Origin: Opisthocomus hoazin
Taxonomy: Eukaryota; Chordata; Aves; Opisthocomiformes; Opisthocomidae
Assembly: GCF_030867145.1 (NCBI RefSeq)
Contig: NC_134415.1
Location: 8,472,417 to 8,536,416 of the forward strand
Length of the DNA: 64,000 nucleotides
Direction: 5' to 3'
Shown: piece by piece, positions 46,701 through 61,390 of the stretch
How positions within the stretch are numbered: position 1 is the stretch's first letter
Layout of the letters: each line of letters starts with the position of its first letter
Translations under genes and position numbers: made by a program
Notes under the pieces: generated by a model
Seen by the model: only the letters and a program-made list of their open reading frames with translations
Told to the model about the DNA's origin: nothing
Databases searched by the model: none

Positions 46701-49700
46701 ATTGTTACCTGATGGAACTGCGAACTCTGTATAAAATTTACTGGAGGTTCACTCTGCTTGCTTTTCAGTCGTAAAATGTTATCGGCATATCCCCAGCTTA
46801 GGATAGCTGACCACTGAATATCAGTGCTGTGCATGCTTCTCACACCTGAAGGCATATAATATTGTGTCACATAAGCAACCAATGAGTTGATCACTTTGAT
46901 AGTCAACAATAGAAGTCTCAGGCCCATGTTTTACCACAAGCTGGAATATATAAAACTCCAGAGCCTCAAAATAAGGTATTTTCTGTTAGGCTGTGCTTCA
47001 TCTGTAATGCACTAGAAACAAACATAGTTTTCAGAGACTATGTAAACACTCAATTTTCTCCAAAGACTCTTTGCAACCTGGACAAAGCATTTTTGAAGAA
47101 ATGCTTCATCTAATGAGAGCGGAGAAAAGCGGAAGAGGCTGAGAATACTTCCCAACTGGAGAAATGATTGTTCATAACTTCAAGGAGAATGACTTGTTTT
47201 TGTTGATTGAGCGTGAAGTCACTTAATTTTAAAAAACCTTCACCAGTACATGTTAAAAGAAAACAAAAGAAAAGTATGAGGACTTGTTTTATCAGTAAGA
47301 ATCCCTCCAAGGAGTTGATGTGAAAGCAGAAGATCTTTCACCTCTGCTTTCTACTGATAACTTTCCTCATTCTCTGCCTCTATAAACCGTTCCTTTAATT
47401 CTCCTTTCTGTTGTCACATGTTCTTTTCATCTGTTGTTCAGTTCTTCTTGGACTGAATCTGCTGGCAAGTTCTAAAGTTAAATCCTCATGCTTCAGTTAC
47501 TTTAATGAAAAATATCAACTTAATTACAGAATGCCTCTATGTAGTTTTGAAAATTACAAGTACAATCCACCCTCCAGGAAAGACACCACACATGATGAAA
47601 GCTGTTACTGGATTTATAAATCAATCTTTGGCAAAAGTAACTAAATTTGGGAAGTTTCCTGGAGAATAACAGTAGCATTAGATTTAAAATTTTATAGCTC
47701 ATTTTCGCATGCATTGTGCATGTAGAGACTAAGCACAAATTCATACCTTGCTCCTTACTATATATCATCAAAAGGCAAAACTTGCGGGACAAACCGCAGA
47801 TAGCTTTAGTTGGCAAAGCCTGGAGAGAGCCAAACCTTTCTCCATGCGGTTGGCTAAAGCAGACAACAGGATCTGGAGCACTTGGGGAACCAACATATTC
47901 TCCCCACTTCAAGCCTTTTATCCACGGTAATGGACTCTAAAAACAAGCACAAATACGGTTCAAATTAAAAGGCGGTAAAAAGTTTTCAGAAAAATATTAT
48001 TTCATTACTAAGGGTGAATTATTCATATCCCATTCCTGTAAGAAATCACATGGTAAGGACTGCTGAAGTATTCTAAAAATACTAGAAAGACAAGTATGAA
48101 GCACTGTAGTATCATCAGCTAAACTATTAGGAGTTCTCTTGCTTCTTTAAAGGCTGAGACAGCAAGCTGGCAGTTCAGGTAGTGTAGCGAAAACTACCGA
48201 GTTCTTTAAATGCCAGGATTCAGTTTCTCACTGGGCTTGAGGGAAAACAAGTATTTGAAGTGTAGGAAGTTGAACTGTCTTACAGACAATGAAAGAGATA
48301 AGGATGGAAGAAAGCACAGTATGTGTTTACCTACTATAGGTTTTCACACAGATTCTAGAGTTCATCACTGACAGTATGAAACTCGTTAAGTGAAATGCTT
48401 TCTAACACCTATTTACTATAACCAAGATAAATTCATATGTATCTTAGTTTGACACAAAATATATCACAAATGCAAGAAAATAATTTTCACTATCACTTTA
48501 CTAATTTTGTGAATTTTCTTTAGAATATGGGTAGTAAATTGCAGTTTTAAGAAGGAAACTAAACCTAAGGGTACAATAATTCTAACATATGAACATCAGT
48601 TAAACCACCTTGCAAATCAAAATAACATACTGGATATATTATTTCTTTAGTGTGTTCTCTGGTTTCTCTGAAAGCAAACTGCACTAGTAAGCCCATGGCA
48701 GCAGGAAGTTCTCCTTCCATGATAAGCCTGGATCCAGGTCTGCTAACGTGTGCTGTATGGAACAGCTGGCGAGGTGTTTGCCCATATGTTTTTATCATTG
48801 TTTCAAGGGCTCTTCTCTGAACAGGATCCTCAACAGCAGAAACATCCATCCCAAAATAGGTCTAGAGAAGAAAAAAAATAGAAGGGGGAGGAGACGAGCA
48901 ATAATAAGGTTATCCAGTTTGTCTTTGAGAAACATTTTTCAACACATGCACACAAATTTCGAGGCAGACTCTTCAGCTGTTTAAGACTTGGACCAGAAGC
49001 CATCCCACAATGGCTGTGCTGACTAAAGAGCCACTGAGAACAGTAACCTTGTCACTACTTCTTTATTGGAGATAACCATCACTATTTGTCATGTGAGCTG
49101 CCCCTACAGGTATTCCATGACTGACTTCGTCAAAGAAGTTTTCTTTACTAATCTGTGTTGGTTGCTGCTGATGAACAAAAAAATTGAGAAAGCTGATTTT
49201 CTGTACCTCTTTTTTGTTAACGTATTAAAGCTCTGGTTTGGGGTGGGGAGGGAGGAAGAACCCTCATTTCAGGAGAGCAGAAATCCTTTTCTTTCCTCTA
49301 CTTGTCTTTCATGTCTCATTGTGTACCACATACCTTTCCTCAGTCACACTGACAAAGGCCTTCATTTTTCACTTTAAAAAACAATGAACACTCACACAAA
49401 CTTAGTATTTGAAACTTAAGGTAATAACTGAATCAATACTTAAGCACAAAAAAGGCAAAAGGAAGGTAAGCATTTGGATGGCTGCATGAAAAGAAAAAGC
49501 CACCACTGCCAGGCATTACTGCTTTATCAGCTCTTCCAGCTATAGAATGAACACTAAACACACAGAACACATTTGAATGGATTTGAAAACAGAACTGCCT
49601 GGCTGAGCAAACCTCATGAGAGTAAAGATTGAAGCTAAAAGCATAGAATCCGAGATATCCATGTTACAATTAAGTCATGAAACTCTGGAAGTCTTCACGT

Positions 49701-52700
49701 TAAACGAAGACTCATTTGAAATTAAATTTACTGGAGGAGAAAGTGCTCATTAGAAGGACAAAACACAGTGTAAATGAAGGAAAGAACACAAAAAATTAGC
49801 CTAGGACAAACTGACCTATTTTATCCTTATCAAAAGCTGCAGCACAGTCTGCCTAAATGAAAGGCTTCTGTTGAATGAGATGGAAGCAGGTACACACCAA
49901 CGCAATACCTGTATACCACTGCAAGCAGCTACGCAGAAAGCCTAAACCCCATACCTGCTCATCCCCCATGCCTATCTTCAGGCAAGACAGACGAACACAA
50001 ATTCACTAACTCTCACAACAGTCCCCAGCATCTTGTCAGCTCCGCACTGAAATGGTTAAAGCCTCTTCTTATTCTTTGACACTTTGCAAGTAAGAGATCT
50101 TGCTTCATGCTGGATGCTTTCCAACTCAGACCGAGCTTTCCCCCCACTAAGTTACTAAGTACAACGAACACACTTAACAAATACTTACTGCGGGATGAAA
50201 GACATTAATAGCCTGAACAGACGCCTTGCCTTTTTGCTTATAACCAAACACCAAGTCAATCCAGTGACAGATTGTCTGGGAAACGTGGTCAGACTCCAAA
50301 GCTTGACGATGAATCAAGATGAATAGACGAGGATCATTACGAGCCCAGGGTGGAAGATTGACGTGGTTAACTCTGTCACCATTTTGACGTACTCCAAAAT
50401 CAAAACCTAGAAACAGGAGTAAATGTTCCAACATTTTGGTTGACGGTAACTTCAAAAAGGTCTTTATAGGGTTCAATGAAAGCTAACCACTAAGCATGGT
50501 GACTGCTGATCAACAGAGCAGCACCATTAGAAGTCCCCCCACAAACACATTCAAGCTGTACGTACTCATTTAAATGGAAAAATGAGACAACAGGAAACTC
50601 CTTTGCACCTCTGACATAATTACGAAAAAAATTCCCTTAAGTCCTAGGTAACAGCTTTTTTAGCATATCCCACAAGTTTGTGCCAGATTCCTCCCACACA
50701 TCTACTGCTTTGCATATTCAGTCAAGGGATATAAATGTTCTCAGTTTCAACCCATAGGCTCAACTGTACAGCTGTCTTGGATGTATACTTTTGGTATCCT
50801 CTTAGTATACCTTCTCTGTTAACTAGAAAGTCGGGAAGGTAGAAAAATTCTGGGATAAGTTCCTTTACGTCAGTCATAGATTCATACGAAGAGAGTCGCC
50901 AGGTTGTATTGGTAGAGTGAAAAGTTCTGTCTGGGATGTCAAAACTTTGATCTGTAAAGAAATCCAAACTGAATTTGTTACATCGATGATTGACATGATA
51001 ACAGTTCCACATCTGCAACTTCAAGTAGCTGAGAACATTTAGAATTCTTCTGTCTCAATTACTTTGTGCTAACGTGGACTACAAGTCAAATATAGGTCAG
51101 CTATTTTTATATTTATACTTCAGTATATGTAGAAGATGTCCAGCTTTACAGTCTAGCTTGATAACTGCAGAATGGATCTACTGTGAAAACATACCAGAAT
51201 TAATTTTACTGAACTCAGCTATTTGGAATTGATAAACTATGCCAAACAGCATAACATACTGCATTCCTGGGTCATGGGGACAAGGTCTAGATGTGAAAGG
51301 CAAGTGCAAGCAAAAGTAACCTTACCTTGATAGGCTAAAAACATTTTAGTAAAAGGTGGCAGCCTAACTAGGAAATGAAGCACAGTTCCACTGTTGGAAT
51401 AATGAGATCCATAGTGATATGGCTGTACAGGGGGCATTGGATCATCTTCTCGTGCTCCTTTACGGTACTCTTCTTCCAAATACTGGAAAAGTAGTAGGGG
51501 GAAGAAAAAAAAAAAAGCAAATCACAAGCCGCCCACTTAGACTGCATTCCAATAACGAAAGTAAGAGCTTGCCTAACTTGTTTAGGAATAAACTTTAAAC
51601 TTTTAGAGGAACATACATTTAAAAGTGATTTGAAATCAAATACTTTGTAAGTGTGTAAAGACACATGATCACTTTTACAATCTAGTTCGGTATCAAAGTC
51701 TTAAGCCAATTTAAATGACCTGTTTTCCAGTATTTATTCCTTTTGCTTTCCCTGCCTGCCCCCTTCCTCACTTGTTTTCTAACACCGCAGAGTCATTGTA
51801 CAGGCTTTCCAATACTAAATAGAAAAAACAATATTTGCAAATAGTGCACTAGACCATGATGGTATAGACATAAGTTTGAAGGTCCAGCTGCAGATGCTTT
51901 CCATCCCCAGCTTGTTGTAGCTTCCTACAGTCTTTAAAACATTCTAAAAAGCAAAAAAATCGAAGAGCACTGCAATCATAGTAGGGCATGTTAAAATAAC
52001 AGAGTACTTGTGGGAAAACAGCTTTTCCGTTATCAAACGGAAACAACAGCCACAAGTTCCACTGAATTTCAAATAAACAGCAATACATTATTGTCCTGAT
52101 CTTTAGGAATCTTTAAATATATGTATGTTCACATGTAAGAAGATATCAATTTAACCTCCTCAGCATTATCACATGGAAAGACTAAATTGATTTATGATTT
52201 CAGGAACAGACAAACACAGGTTCCAAGCATGTTATAAAACAACTTCCAGGAAACGCAGCACACTGGAAGTGAGAATTCCACAGGCATACAGTACTTCATT
52301 TGTGGTTTCTTTCCCCCTATCAATGTATGTTAAAAAAAATTAGCCCCCGTATAATTTATATACAGGAAAAAGACAAGAGGCAAAAGTTCTCCAAATTACC
52401 TTATAAGTATCCACATAACGATCCTCTTTTTCTTTAGACTGCACAGCTATTGGTTTGACCAGATTTCTGTAAAAGAAGTAGTACTGATATCTTGTCATTT
52501 TTATAAAGATGCTGATTCACACCATTTAATAAAGCATTCTCAAGAATAATGCCCTTAGTATCATGGAAAGGACAAGCAAAACTTCACAGCACTTCACAAG
52601 AGAGTTCAGAAAATAAAAAGGTCACTTTTAGTGAGTGCTAAAGACAAACTTGTGTCCACAGGCCACCCCACAGCACAGTAACAGGCAAGCAAATGCTAAG

Positions 52701-55700
52701 TGCCTCTGTCAAATCAGAGGCATCATATAAAGGCAAAGACTCCGTGCACACTATCGTTAAATCAGCTTAACAGTATTAGGGTGGGACAACTCAGATCTAT
52801 TCACAATTAAGACAATATGATTTTGTAACTGGCCAAATAATTTACAATATTATATCCTTTTCTATTTAATTTTTGCTAATTGGCCTGGAAGACTTTAACC
52901 ACATGAATTTAAACATACAGCTTTTCTTTAAATCTGTGGACTATCCATATCACATTAAGAAAGTATGTAAGTCCAGTTCATAGCATCCTTTGAATATACA
53001 CATTCACAGTACTACGCGTTATATTTACAAGTCCAAGGTGAAGAAGCCACTTATTGTAAAAAGCCCAAGGTATTACGGATGCGACTTGTCCCTGCATAGT
53101 TCAATTTATATATGTGTGCAGTTTAGTACAATGAAGTTAAAAAGCTATACTGGATGATCAGTTAGAGTATTTCAAAATAACCAGTTCCAAACATTTCATA
53201 TTACCTATATACCGATGGATCATTTAGGTCCAGCGTTTCATTGGTGTAGTCAGAAAGTATAAAAGGAAATACTGGATATTGCATGAGATCATTGAAGGAA
53301 CGGCCCGCGTGTTTGTTTAAATGAGTCAGATATTCAAAGTTAGTAATCTGTCCTGTGCACCACAGGTGGGTCAAAGCAGTAATGTTTCCATATTCCAAAA
53401 GGTTAGGCAAATTGTTAGTTAAGATGTTGTGGTACACATCATCACGGACCTAGAAGAAAATACCATAGATTTAATCATAGAATTTAAAAAGCTTCAGACT
53501 ACCAAGACTTAGTAAACTTCTCTCATTTTACCAATTTCTGCTGTAGTGGATTAATATTACTACGATTCTTTAATGTCTTAATATATCACAGATGCATTTT
53601 GCAACATGATTGTGTTTGTCTAGAAGTCTAGCTGAGCAAAGTTTTTTCAAAGGTATTAAGCAGAATTTAATTAGTCCATGCAACAGATCTCCTTAAAAAC
53701 TAATGCAGGAATGTACATGTTACAAAGACACAGTAAATGCTTTGTTATATTATTATCCATCAGTGCCACATTACCTTTATGTTATCAAAAGCCAAGAGTA
53801 AAGTTCTGCCATTTGTTAGAAATATTTCCACAGCGTTGTCTCTTAACTGCCACCAGCGCTTATGGACTTCCTTAATTTCCTCATAGGTCCAAGAAAATGA
53901 TGCTGGTTCAGTTTCTCCATGAAAACTCTGCAAAATTTGCAATTGAAAAAGTTCTTTTATATAGTAGACTTCCCAAACAAGAAACCCTTCAAAGGGGCCA
54001 GTTTATAACCATACAGCTATCATAAGCCAAGCTTGAACTCTGCCGTGATGCTTTAAGACATCGTTGCCATTTTCTTCATACATGTTTCCCACCCTCCACT
54101 CTCCTCAAGGGAGTGGGCAGAACATCATGCATGCTCCTCAGCTGCTCCAGTTGCCCATCCAACACTGGCACACAACGACATCCTTTCACTGGCTCTTAAA
54201 CTAAAACATGGGATAGCCAACCAGAGTGAGTGGAGCTTTGCCATGAATCCTAATTCTGACAGTTCTATGAAGTAGAAAGCAGCAAAACAGCTGGCAACAT
54301 CGTAAACCACAGGAGCTGTGTGCTTCGTGGATGCAAAGAAGCACTCTCTGAAAATAGTTTAAGACTTTCAGCAGTATAAACCCTAACTTGATTTTTTTTT
54401 TTTAAGTGTCTGTTGGATGTATAAACTGAAGTAATACATCAGACCCTTTGTCTATCAGAAGGATTAGGTCAGTTTGTTTCCTCCACAAAACAGTCCTCCT
54501 CTCTTGTATAGGATACGTGGGGAGCTAGACCATCCTATATAATGGAAAGGTCAAGAATCAGAGGATGTAGAGTAATTTTAATGTATGTGTAATTCATAAT
54601 ACACTTGTGAGTTGCTGTACTTCCTAGTGCTCCAGCTTCCAGTGAGGCAAGTTCTCAGGTGCAGACCAAAGCAAGCTCCGCGCACTTATGCTGACGAACT
54701 CAGAGCAGTGGACAGCAAGATGCAGAAGCTTCCCCACATCACCCCCTCCTCGTTCCCTTCCAGCCCCAGGCCCACATCTTGCCCGTTTTCTGCTATCACC
54801 CCTGATTCCACAGCCAGGGGCAACAGAAGCAACACCGAGTCCAAACTAATCAGTTTGTCTGGCCTTGTCCAGAGACCTCCAACTCTAGTACTCCAGCAAT
54901 CTCCGTGACAGCAGGCAAAAGCTACTCATCGTCATAGTTTGGAAAAATTAAAGCTGGACAATAGGTTCTAATACTCACGGAATTTTCAATTGTGTCTGAA
55001 GCATTGTCTTCAACAAAATACATGCCACATTTTCCTGCAAGAAAAAAAAATATAGTTGCAAAAAGGGTACGTGATATTACCATTTGTATAATGCATCTTA
55101 ATGTTATATAAACTTGTACAAAGTGTCCAGAATACTAACAATAGTATCTTGACAGAAATAGAATTTAGCCTTCCACATCTTTTAGCAAGTGGTCTGCAAC
55201 TTTAAAACTTAACTGCAGTCCAAATAGCACTCAGGAACAGTAGAGAAGGAAGGCAAAACCGATCTATACAGTATATAATCCATAAGTTGTCAGGCAGCAG
55301 CTCAACTACTTTAAAGAAATAATCAGCCAAGTTTACATATACAGCAGAATCTTAGACAAAAAGGATATTTATGAGGACTGAAAATTCTGCTTACCCAGCA
55401 GTAGTTCACCAGCAGTCTCTCTGGAAGGGGCTACACTTATACATCTTCGATTAACTCTGAAATATTTAAAGTGTATTATTGCTTATGGATTTATGTACCT
55501 TTCGACACATACTTAAAACTAAAAGCCTCAAAGGCTACAGTAGGAGGACTGTTCAACGCTATGACTCTGATGGTTCATATCCCAAAGAGGGAAGGAAAAC
55601 AGAACCTCGACCGTCTACACTTGCAGATCAGTGTATTTGTGTTTATTTCTCTGTGTGTTCTCTGCAGTTACTTTAGGCAACATTAGTGCCTGTAATGGGT

Positions 55701-58700
55701 GGAAAATCGACACAGCTGCAGCGCTGAGTAACACAGTGGTAAAAGCAGAGAGGATGAAAACACAATTTGCCTTTGAACACTGATGGAAAGACCTACAGCT
55801 CTAGTAGCACTGCCTGTCTTAGATATGTAAGTGACAACTAAGTGAAGAAATCCCATCAGGTTATCCCACAGAAGTCACATCCCGATATCACACCAGATGG
55901 TATTTGCTTTTACTAATTTTTGAAGTCATGGAGATAGACTGCTTTAAGACTCAGAAAATGTATGTGTTGGTAGCTCCAGTCTTTTGCTTATGAGTACAGC
56001 AAAAAACCTACCATTTTTGACACTTGTCTCATTTCACTTGAATTTTTATTATGTTTATTTAGACAAAAAAGTAAGGAGGACTGTTTCTTTGGAATGGGAT
56101 AAGGTGGGAAAGGGAGATAAATGTTAACCCAAAGCTTACCTTATATGTTCACTTGCGGCTTTGTCCTTTACAGTAGAAGAGTGAGAAGAATGTGTTTTGT
56201 CTTCAAATAGGTAAGATAACGGAGTTTTTATCACACCTATAAAAAACCCACAAATAATAAGGCACTAGTAGTCATTACAATTCAGACATACTCCTAGAAG
56301 ACGTAATAATTACCTTCCTGTTTCTGCCTGTCTGGGAGAAGGTACTTGTTCGGAATCGTTAGGTAGCACCTCTGCAAGCGGCGCCTCTCTCTGTTTGGAC
56401 CCTCCGTCGGATCCAGTTGCCAAGAAGTTGGGTAATAGACTGGGTCATACCAGAGCGCTCTGAAAAAAGCCAAGTATGTTAGAGTTTGGCAGCAGAGGCA
56501 GTACACATGCTTATCCATTCTGTTTTTCTTTAAATAGTAGAAAGGCAGAAGTTTCACAGTAGCGTACACTGGGCAGTTATTTCTGAAGTAGTACCAAAAG
56601 ACTGAATTCTGTAGGTTTCTCATGAGCTATCCCACTGACTGACTACTTAGGAGCTACTACTGTAAGACTGCTCTTCAAGTTACTAATTCTGACAAAAGCA
56701 GCAATACAATGCATCCAATACTATATTTTGAAAACTCAACTGCTGCAAACATGATATAATACTAATTCTGCAGTGGCAAAAATACCATTGTTTGGTTTCT
56801 TGTCAAGACTTAACAGCTTTTGCTCTATTCAGACTAGCGAACAGAGTATCTGGGTGGTAATGTGAATAACATTACACCAAAAATTATTTAACTCTATCAG
56901 TGTAATGCAAGATATTAAAATTTTATTACATTTTTCATACTATTAGGCACAGCAAAATGTATCTGACAAAATACCTGTCTAAATGGCATAGAAATACTAT
57001 TTGGCTACTCGCCCTAAAAAAACAGGAGAATAAATCAAGTATTTTACAAGTCTTCAACCATTAACAAAAAGAATCAATTCTAATTTTGATATTATCTACA
57101 TTTCATGTGCCTCTAAGTAGAATGAAAAGCACGTCAGGCGTGCAGTCTCTCATCTGCTTTTTCACTGAGACGAGAGAACAACTTACCGATCATGGGTAAG
57201 CTGCTGAACCAGTTCCTGCCAATGTCTGCTGGCACTTAGCTCCGCTTTATACATCCCCCTGATGTGCTGGATTACTTTCTTCCTTTCCATTCCTTGCGAC
57301 AGAGACACAGCCTGCGTGATGTCTCCAGCTATTTTAGAAATGTCTTTAGATTTTGTATCCAGGCGTTGAAAGAGACTGAGGAAAAAGAGTTGTGTTTTAA
57401 AGTGTCAAATAAACACACTGAAAAGAGAAGGCGAGACACCAACACCCCCTATAAAATACGATCACTTTGGCAGTAGATATCTGTCGTTCTTGTTACAGCA
57501 GATGCAGAGCAACTTCGCCTACACAATTTCCATGAGATTTGTGAATACCTTCTGCTTCTTCGTCTTCAGAAAAGCTCTTACTTGTGGCCAAAGACAAGAC
57601 AAACCAATCAGAAGATCAATGGCTACATGTTAGCATGCTTCACTAGTTAATGAATACTCATTACAATAAAAGTCTCAAGTAAGAACAGTAATTTACCACT
57701 GCTCAAATATCTTAAGCAGTAGGACTTTACTGTGTTGAATAACTTATCTGGACAGACTTGACTAAGCTGACCTTTACAGCTACTACAGTCGCCTGCACTG
57801 AAACAGGTTGTGTGTGCATCTCAGATCCGATTGTTACAGCAGAGCCCAAAATGTAAACTAATGGGAAGAACCTCTTCATCTACCACAAGCTACCTAAATT
57901 TACGTTACGCCAAGTAGCAGCAGTCTACGTAGCTCACCAGGTGTTCAAATACTATACTCAATATAATGATGTTCTATTTGTTGAAGATCAGGGTTAGTTG
58001 CAGGGACATTTGCCTTAAATTGCACAGATGACAGCAACAGGAGAGGTGACGGGACAGATACGACAGCTGTAAAACTAAGGGTGAAATGCCGGATGCACCA
58101 ACAATGATTCATTACTGTGAAGTTCACACATTTATTATACAACCTATCAAAAATGCATATACCTACAACAAAGCCGGTTTTACAACTAAAATAAAGACCT
58201 GAAAGCTAGCAGTGCTGTTAATTTGAAAAAACGTCTGTAATCATATAGGCAACTTTGCAATGGGGCGTGCTGAACAGAGAATGTTCTTACAGAGCTCTTG
58301 CAGCCCCTTCCAGAAGGCACTTACTTTTGCCGATTATTAGCCATTGTCTTCTCCCAAGCAGCCTTGTTTACACCTTCTTCCATCTCGTATTTCTTCTGAT
58401 CCTGAATGGAAGTTTTATACATTACTTTGTTTTTCAGATGGACAAAATAAGGCAGCAGAGGCTAAAAGATACGCCAATTTAAAAAAGGAAGACTGACTGT
58501 TCAACTGATAGCTTCACAGCATTTAAAAACCTCAAGACCATTTGAGTTACTGCTGTTTTATTATATTTCAATATAATTTAATACTTTCCTGCAAGGAACC
58601 ATAAAAATTATTTTTCCCCGACAGCGAGAGATACTAGTAGCTTATTATGAACTCTTACTTTGCCTGAGTTAAGTAATATGCTTAACCAAGAAGCATTAAC

Positions 58701-61359
58701 ATGTGAGCTTGTTGTGAAGCGTGGAGTATATGCGACAAATATTCAGAACCCAAAGAGAATCCCCAAAAGCATAAGCCATGCACCAAGCAAACAAAACAGC
58801 TGTCTGCAGTAAATCTCTGACCACGTATAACCGACAATTGTCTCAAATATACCCAGTTTTTGAAGTAAAGTTTTTATTCACAAACCTCTTTCAAAGCTTT
58901 TATCAGCTCTGGTTTTGGTCGTGGGCTCAGGGGAATGCATTTATAGCCACAACATTTCAATGTATTCACAAAGTCTCCTGCGGCTCTTTGTTCTTCTTTG
59001 GTCATTTCATCGCTATGATTGTGCATTAACTCATATAAATAGAGCACTAATTTAGGTCCATGCTAAGAGATGAAAAGAAGGGAAGAGGGGAAAAAGATGT
59101 ATGGTCATTCTCATTTCCACAATACAACACTGAGCAGTTTTTTCCTCCAACTTTATTCCCTTTTCAGGTCAGCCTGGACAGGTTTCTTCTAATTTTTATG
59201 TGATTTAAAGAAAATGGCCACTTTAATGTTTGAATATAAGCTTTCATAAAATTAGAAAGATGACACTGAATTTAATCCTCCACATGGTAAAACCTCCCCC
59301 AGCACCTTGTGACTATTCAAATGGTTTACCGGAAAACTAAGTTTCTTTTCCAAACACTCAGCTCCCACAGCCTTGCTTCTGCTTCAGGAAATACGTGTCA
59401 GGGATTCCTAATTTTGCATGCCAAGCTCATTACACCTTGTTTGACTAACCAAATTAGAGCTGATAGATAGTGAAGTTAAGATAGTGAAGTTAAGCAGACA
59501 CAGTCTATAAATACACTCAACATGGCACTACCCCAAAGAAGCCAGTGCTAATATATCACCTCTTTTCTTACCGGTGGAAGTGTTAATTTAATTGAATAAT
59601 GCATACATGATCAGGAATGTGTAAGTGTCACAGGTTCATCTCATAAGCACTTTCTCTCCTTAGTATACAAGGGACTCAAACTGTGGCATGTCTGACATAA
59701 TTTATTTCATTCTTGCAGTTCCTGAAGATCTCACACACAGCAACACAGGAATTCACCCGATTCCTGATCACGGCTCTAAGAAATGCTCTCCCTCAAGCCT
59801 GCACTAACAGAGTACAATCAAAAAAGCTTCTTCCTGACAAACCCAGAAAAGCAGGGAGAAACTGTTCAGCTACTGGAGTTAAAAGCATAGAATACACAAT
59901 CCTATTTTAAGAATTAATAAAGGCTAAATAAGGAAAGATAAGAGTACTGCTTTGATTGAGGACTGACTACCTCTTAAAATCTAGTGGCAATCAATTCTTA
60001 CAAGTTTCAGGAAGCCTGCAGGCAGAGTTCCAAGGCCAGCAGAATTCCTTCATTAATCCACTTTTTCAGGGCACCTTAACCTCAAGCATCCTCAGCAAAA
60101 TTCTTCATGTTAAAACTAGTACCACCTTTTGTTTCTGCACTATACAGGATACGTGATGCTTGATGCGCTACAGAGTCAACAGATCCAGATGTAATCCTGC
60201 CTCGTCTCTTACTAGAAGTATCTACCCGCAGGGTAATACAGCAGTTGCAGAGGTGCACACAGGCATTTTGTGTGACATGACCTTGTCATTACACTAAACA
60301 TTGCTAAAACAGCAGGGAACAACTTTAGCCACATACAGTTCTAAGTAATGGCAAAATTTAAACAAAAAAATTGGATACAGGTTTTACAAACTTCTCTCAA
60401 ACACTCTTGAGCTTACTTGCAAAGTTGGGCTAAGACAGTCACGCAAAATCTCTTGATGGTTTACTTCATGCACCATCTCCAGCGCCTGCCTCCTCTCTTG
60501 CAGTGGCCTCGTTGGAGACAAGTTGTGCACAAGAAGCCTGCCAAGCTGCGTACGGAACGTGTCCCTGCACGACAAGAGGATTCTCTTCCACTGCTGCTTC
60601 GGTGCGTTCATTCTGCCGGTGCCCTAAGCGAAAGAGATCATTTTTTAATATTACAGTTAGGGCTTCTTTTCACCAAGTTTTTCACAGTACAAAATAAAAC
60701 ACAGTTAATATGATCAAAATGTAAGACAATAAAAATTTCTCTACCAGAATAGTGTTTTAGTTTACTGATTATTATTATTATGGGTTAAAAGGTGTTCTAC
60801 TAAAAAAATGAAAGAAGGGTTTGTTCATTCTAATAAGATAAGCATTCTTCTCTCAATCTGCCAGTATTAGGCATGCGACTCCTAGCTAAAATGGAAATTC
60901 AGTTACAGGGACTATACAGCAATCCAAAAGTGAAAATTGTGATGTAGAGGGTCTAAAAGAGTTAAAGGGTTTTTTTTGTTTGCTTATTTTAATGAACAGC
61001 CCTTCTACGTTAATCGCTAGTTTCTGAATGGATTACCTCAAAAGATTAGAAACCAGGCATTGGATTGAGGTGGTTGTGGTCACAAAAAGAAACCTGCCAT
61101 CTCTGAGAAGTAGTGTAAGCATGGCACGATGGAAAGATAAGAGACCTAGCAAACTTAATTTTCCACAGCTAGAAAGAGAATTAGAGGTTGAGCTACTTTT
61201 TATAAAGACGACCTAAGAGAAATAAAGAGGCAAGAAGCAGTACATCAAGTTTTCCAGTAACATCATTTCAAAACACCCAAGCAAAACCCGATCACCTTGG
61301 AAAGGCTGACGAGCTAACACCTGTATGCTAGAAAACTCTCAGCCCTTTAGCAATAATTG

Positions 61360-61390
<31 letters not shown>

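Noticed and set aside
46005-46712. 235-codon plus-strand frame
   Set aside because: Antisense to the CR1 copy and LYST intron sequence. The real coding exon is on the minus strand.
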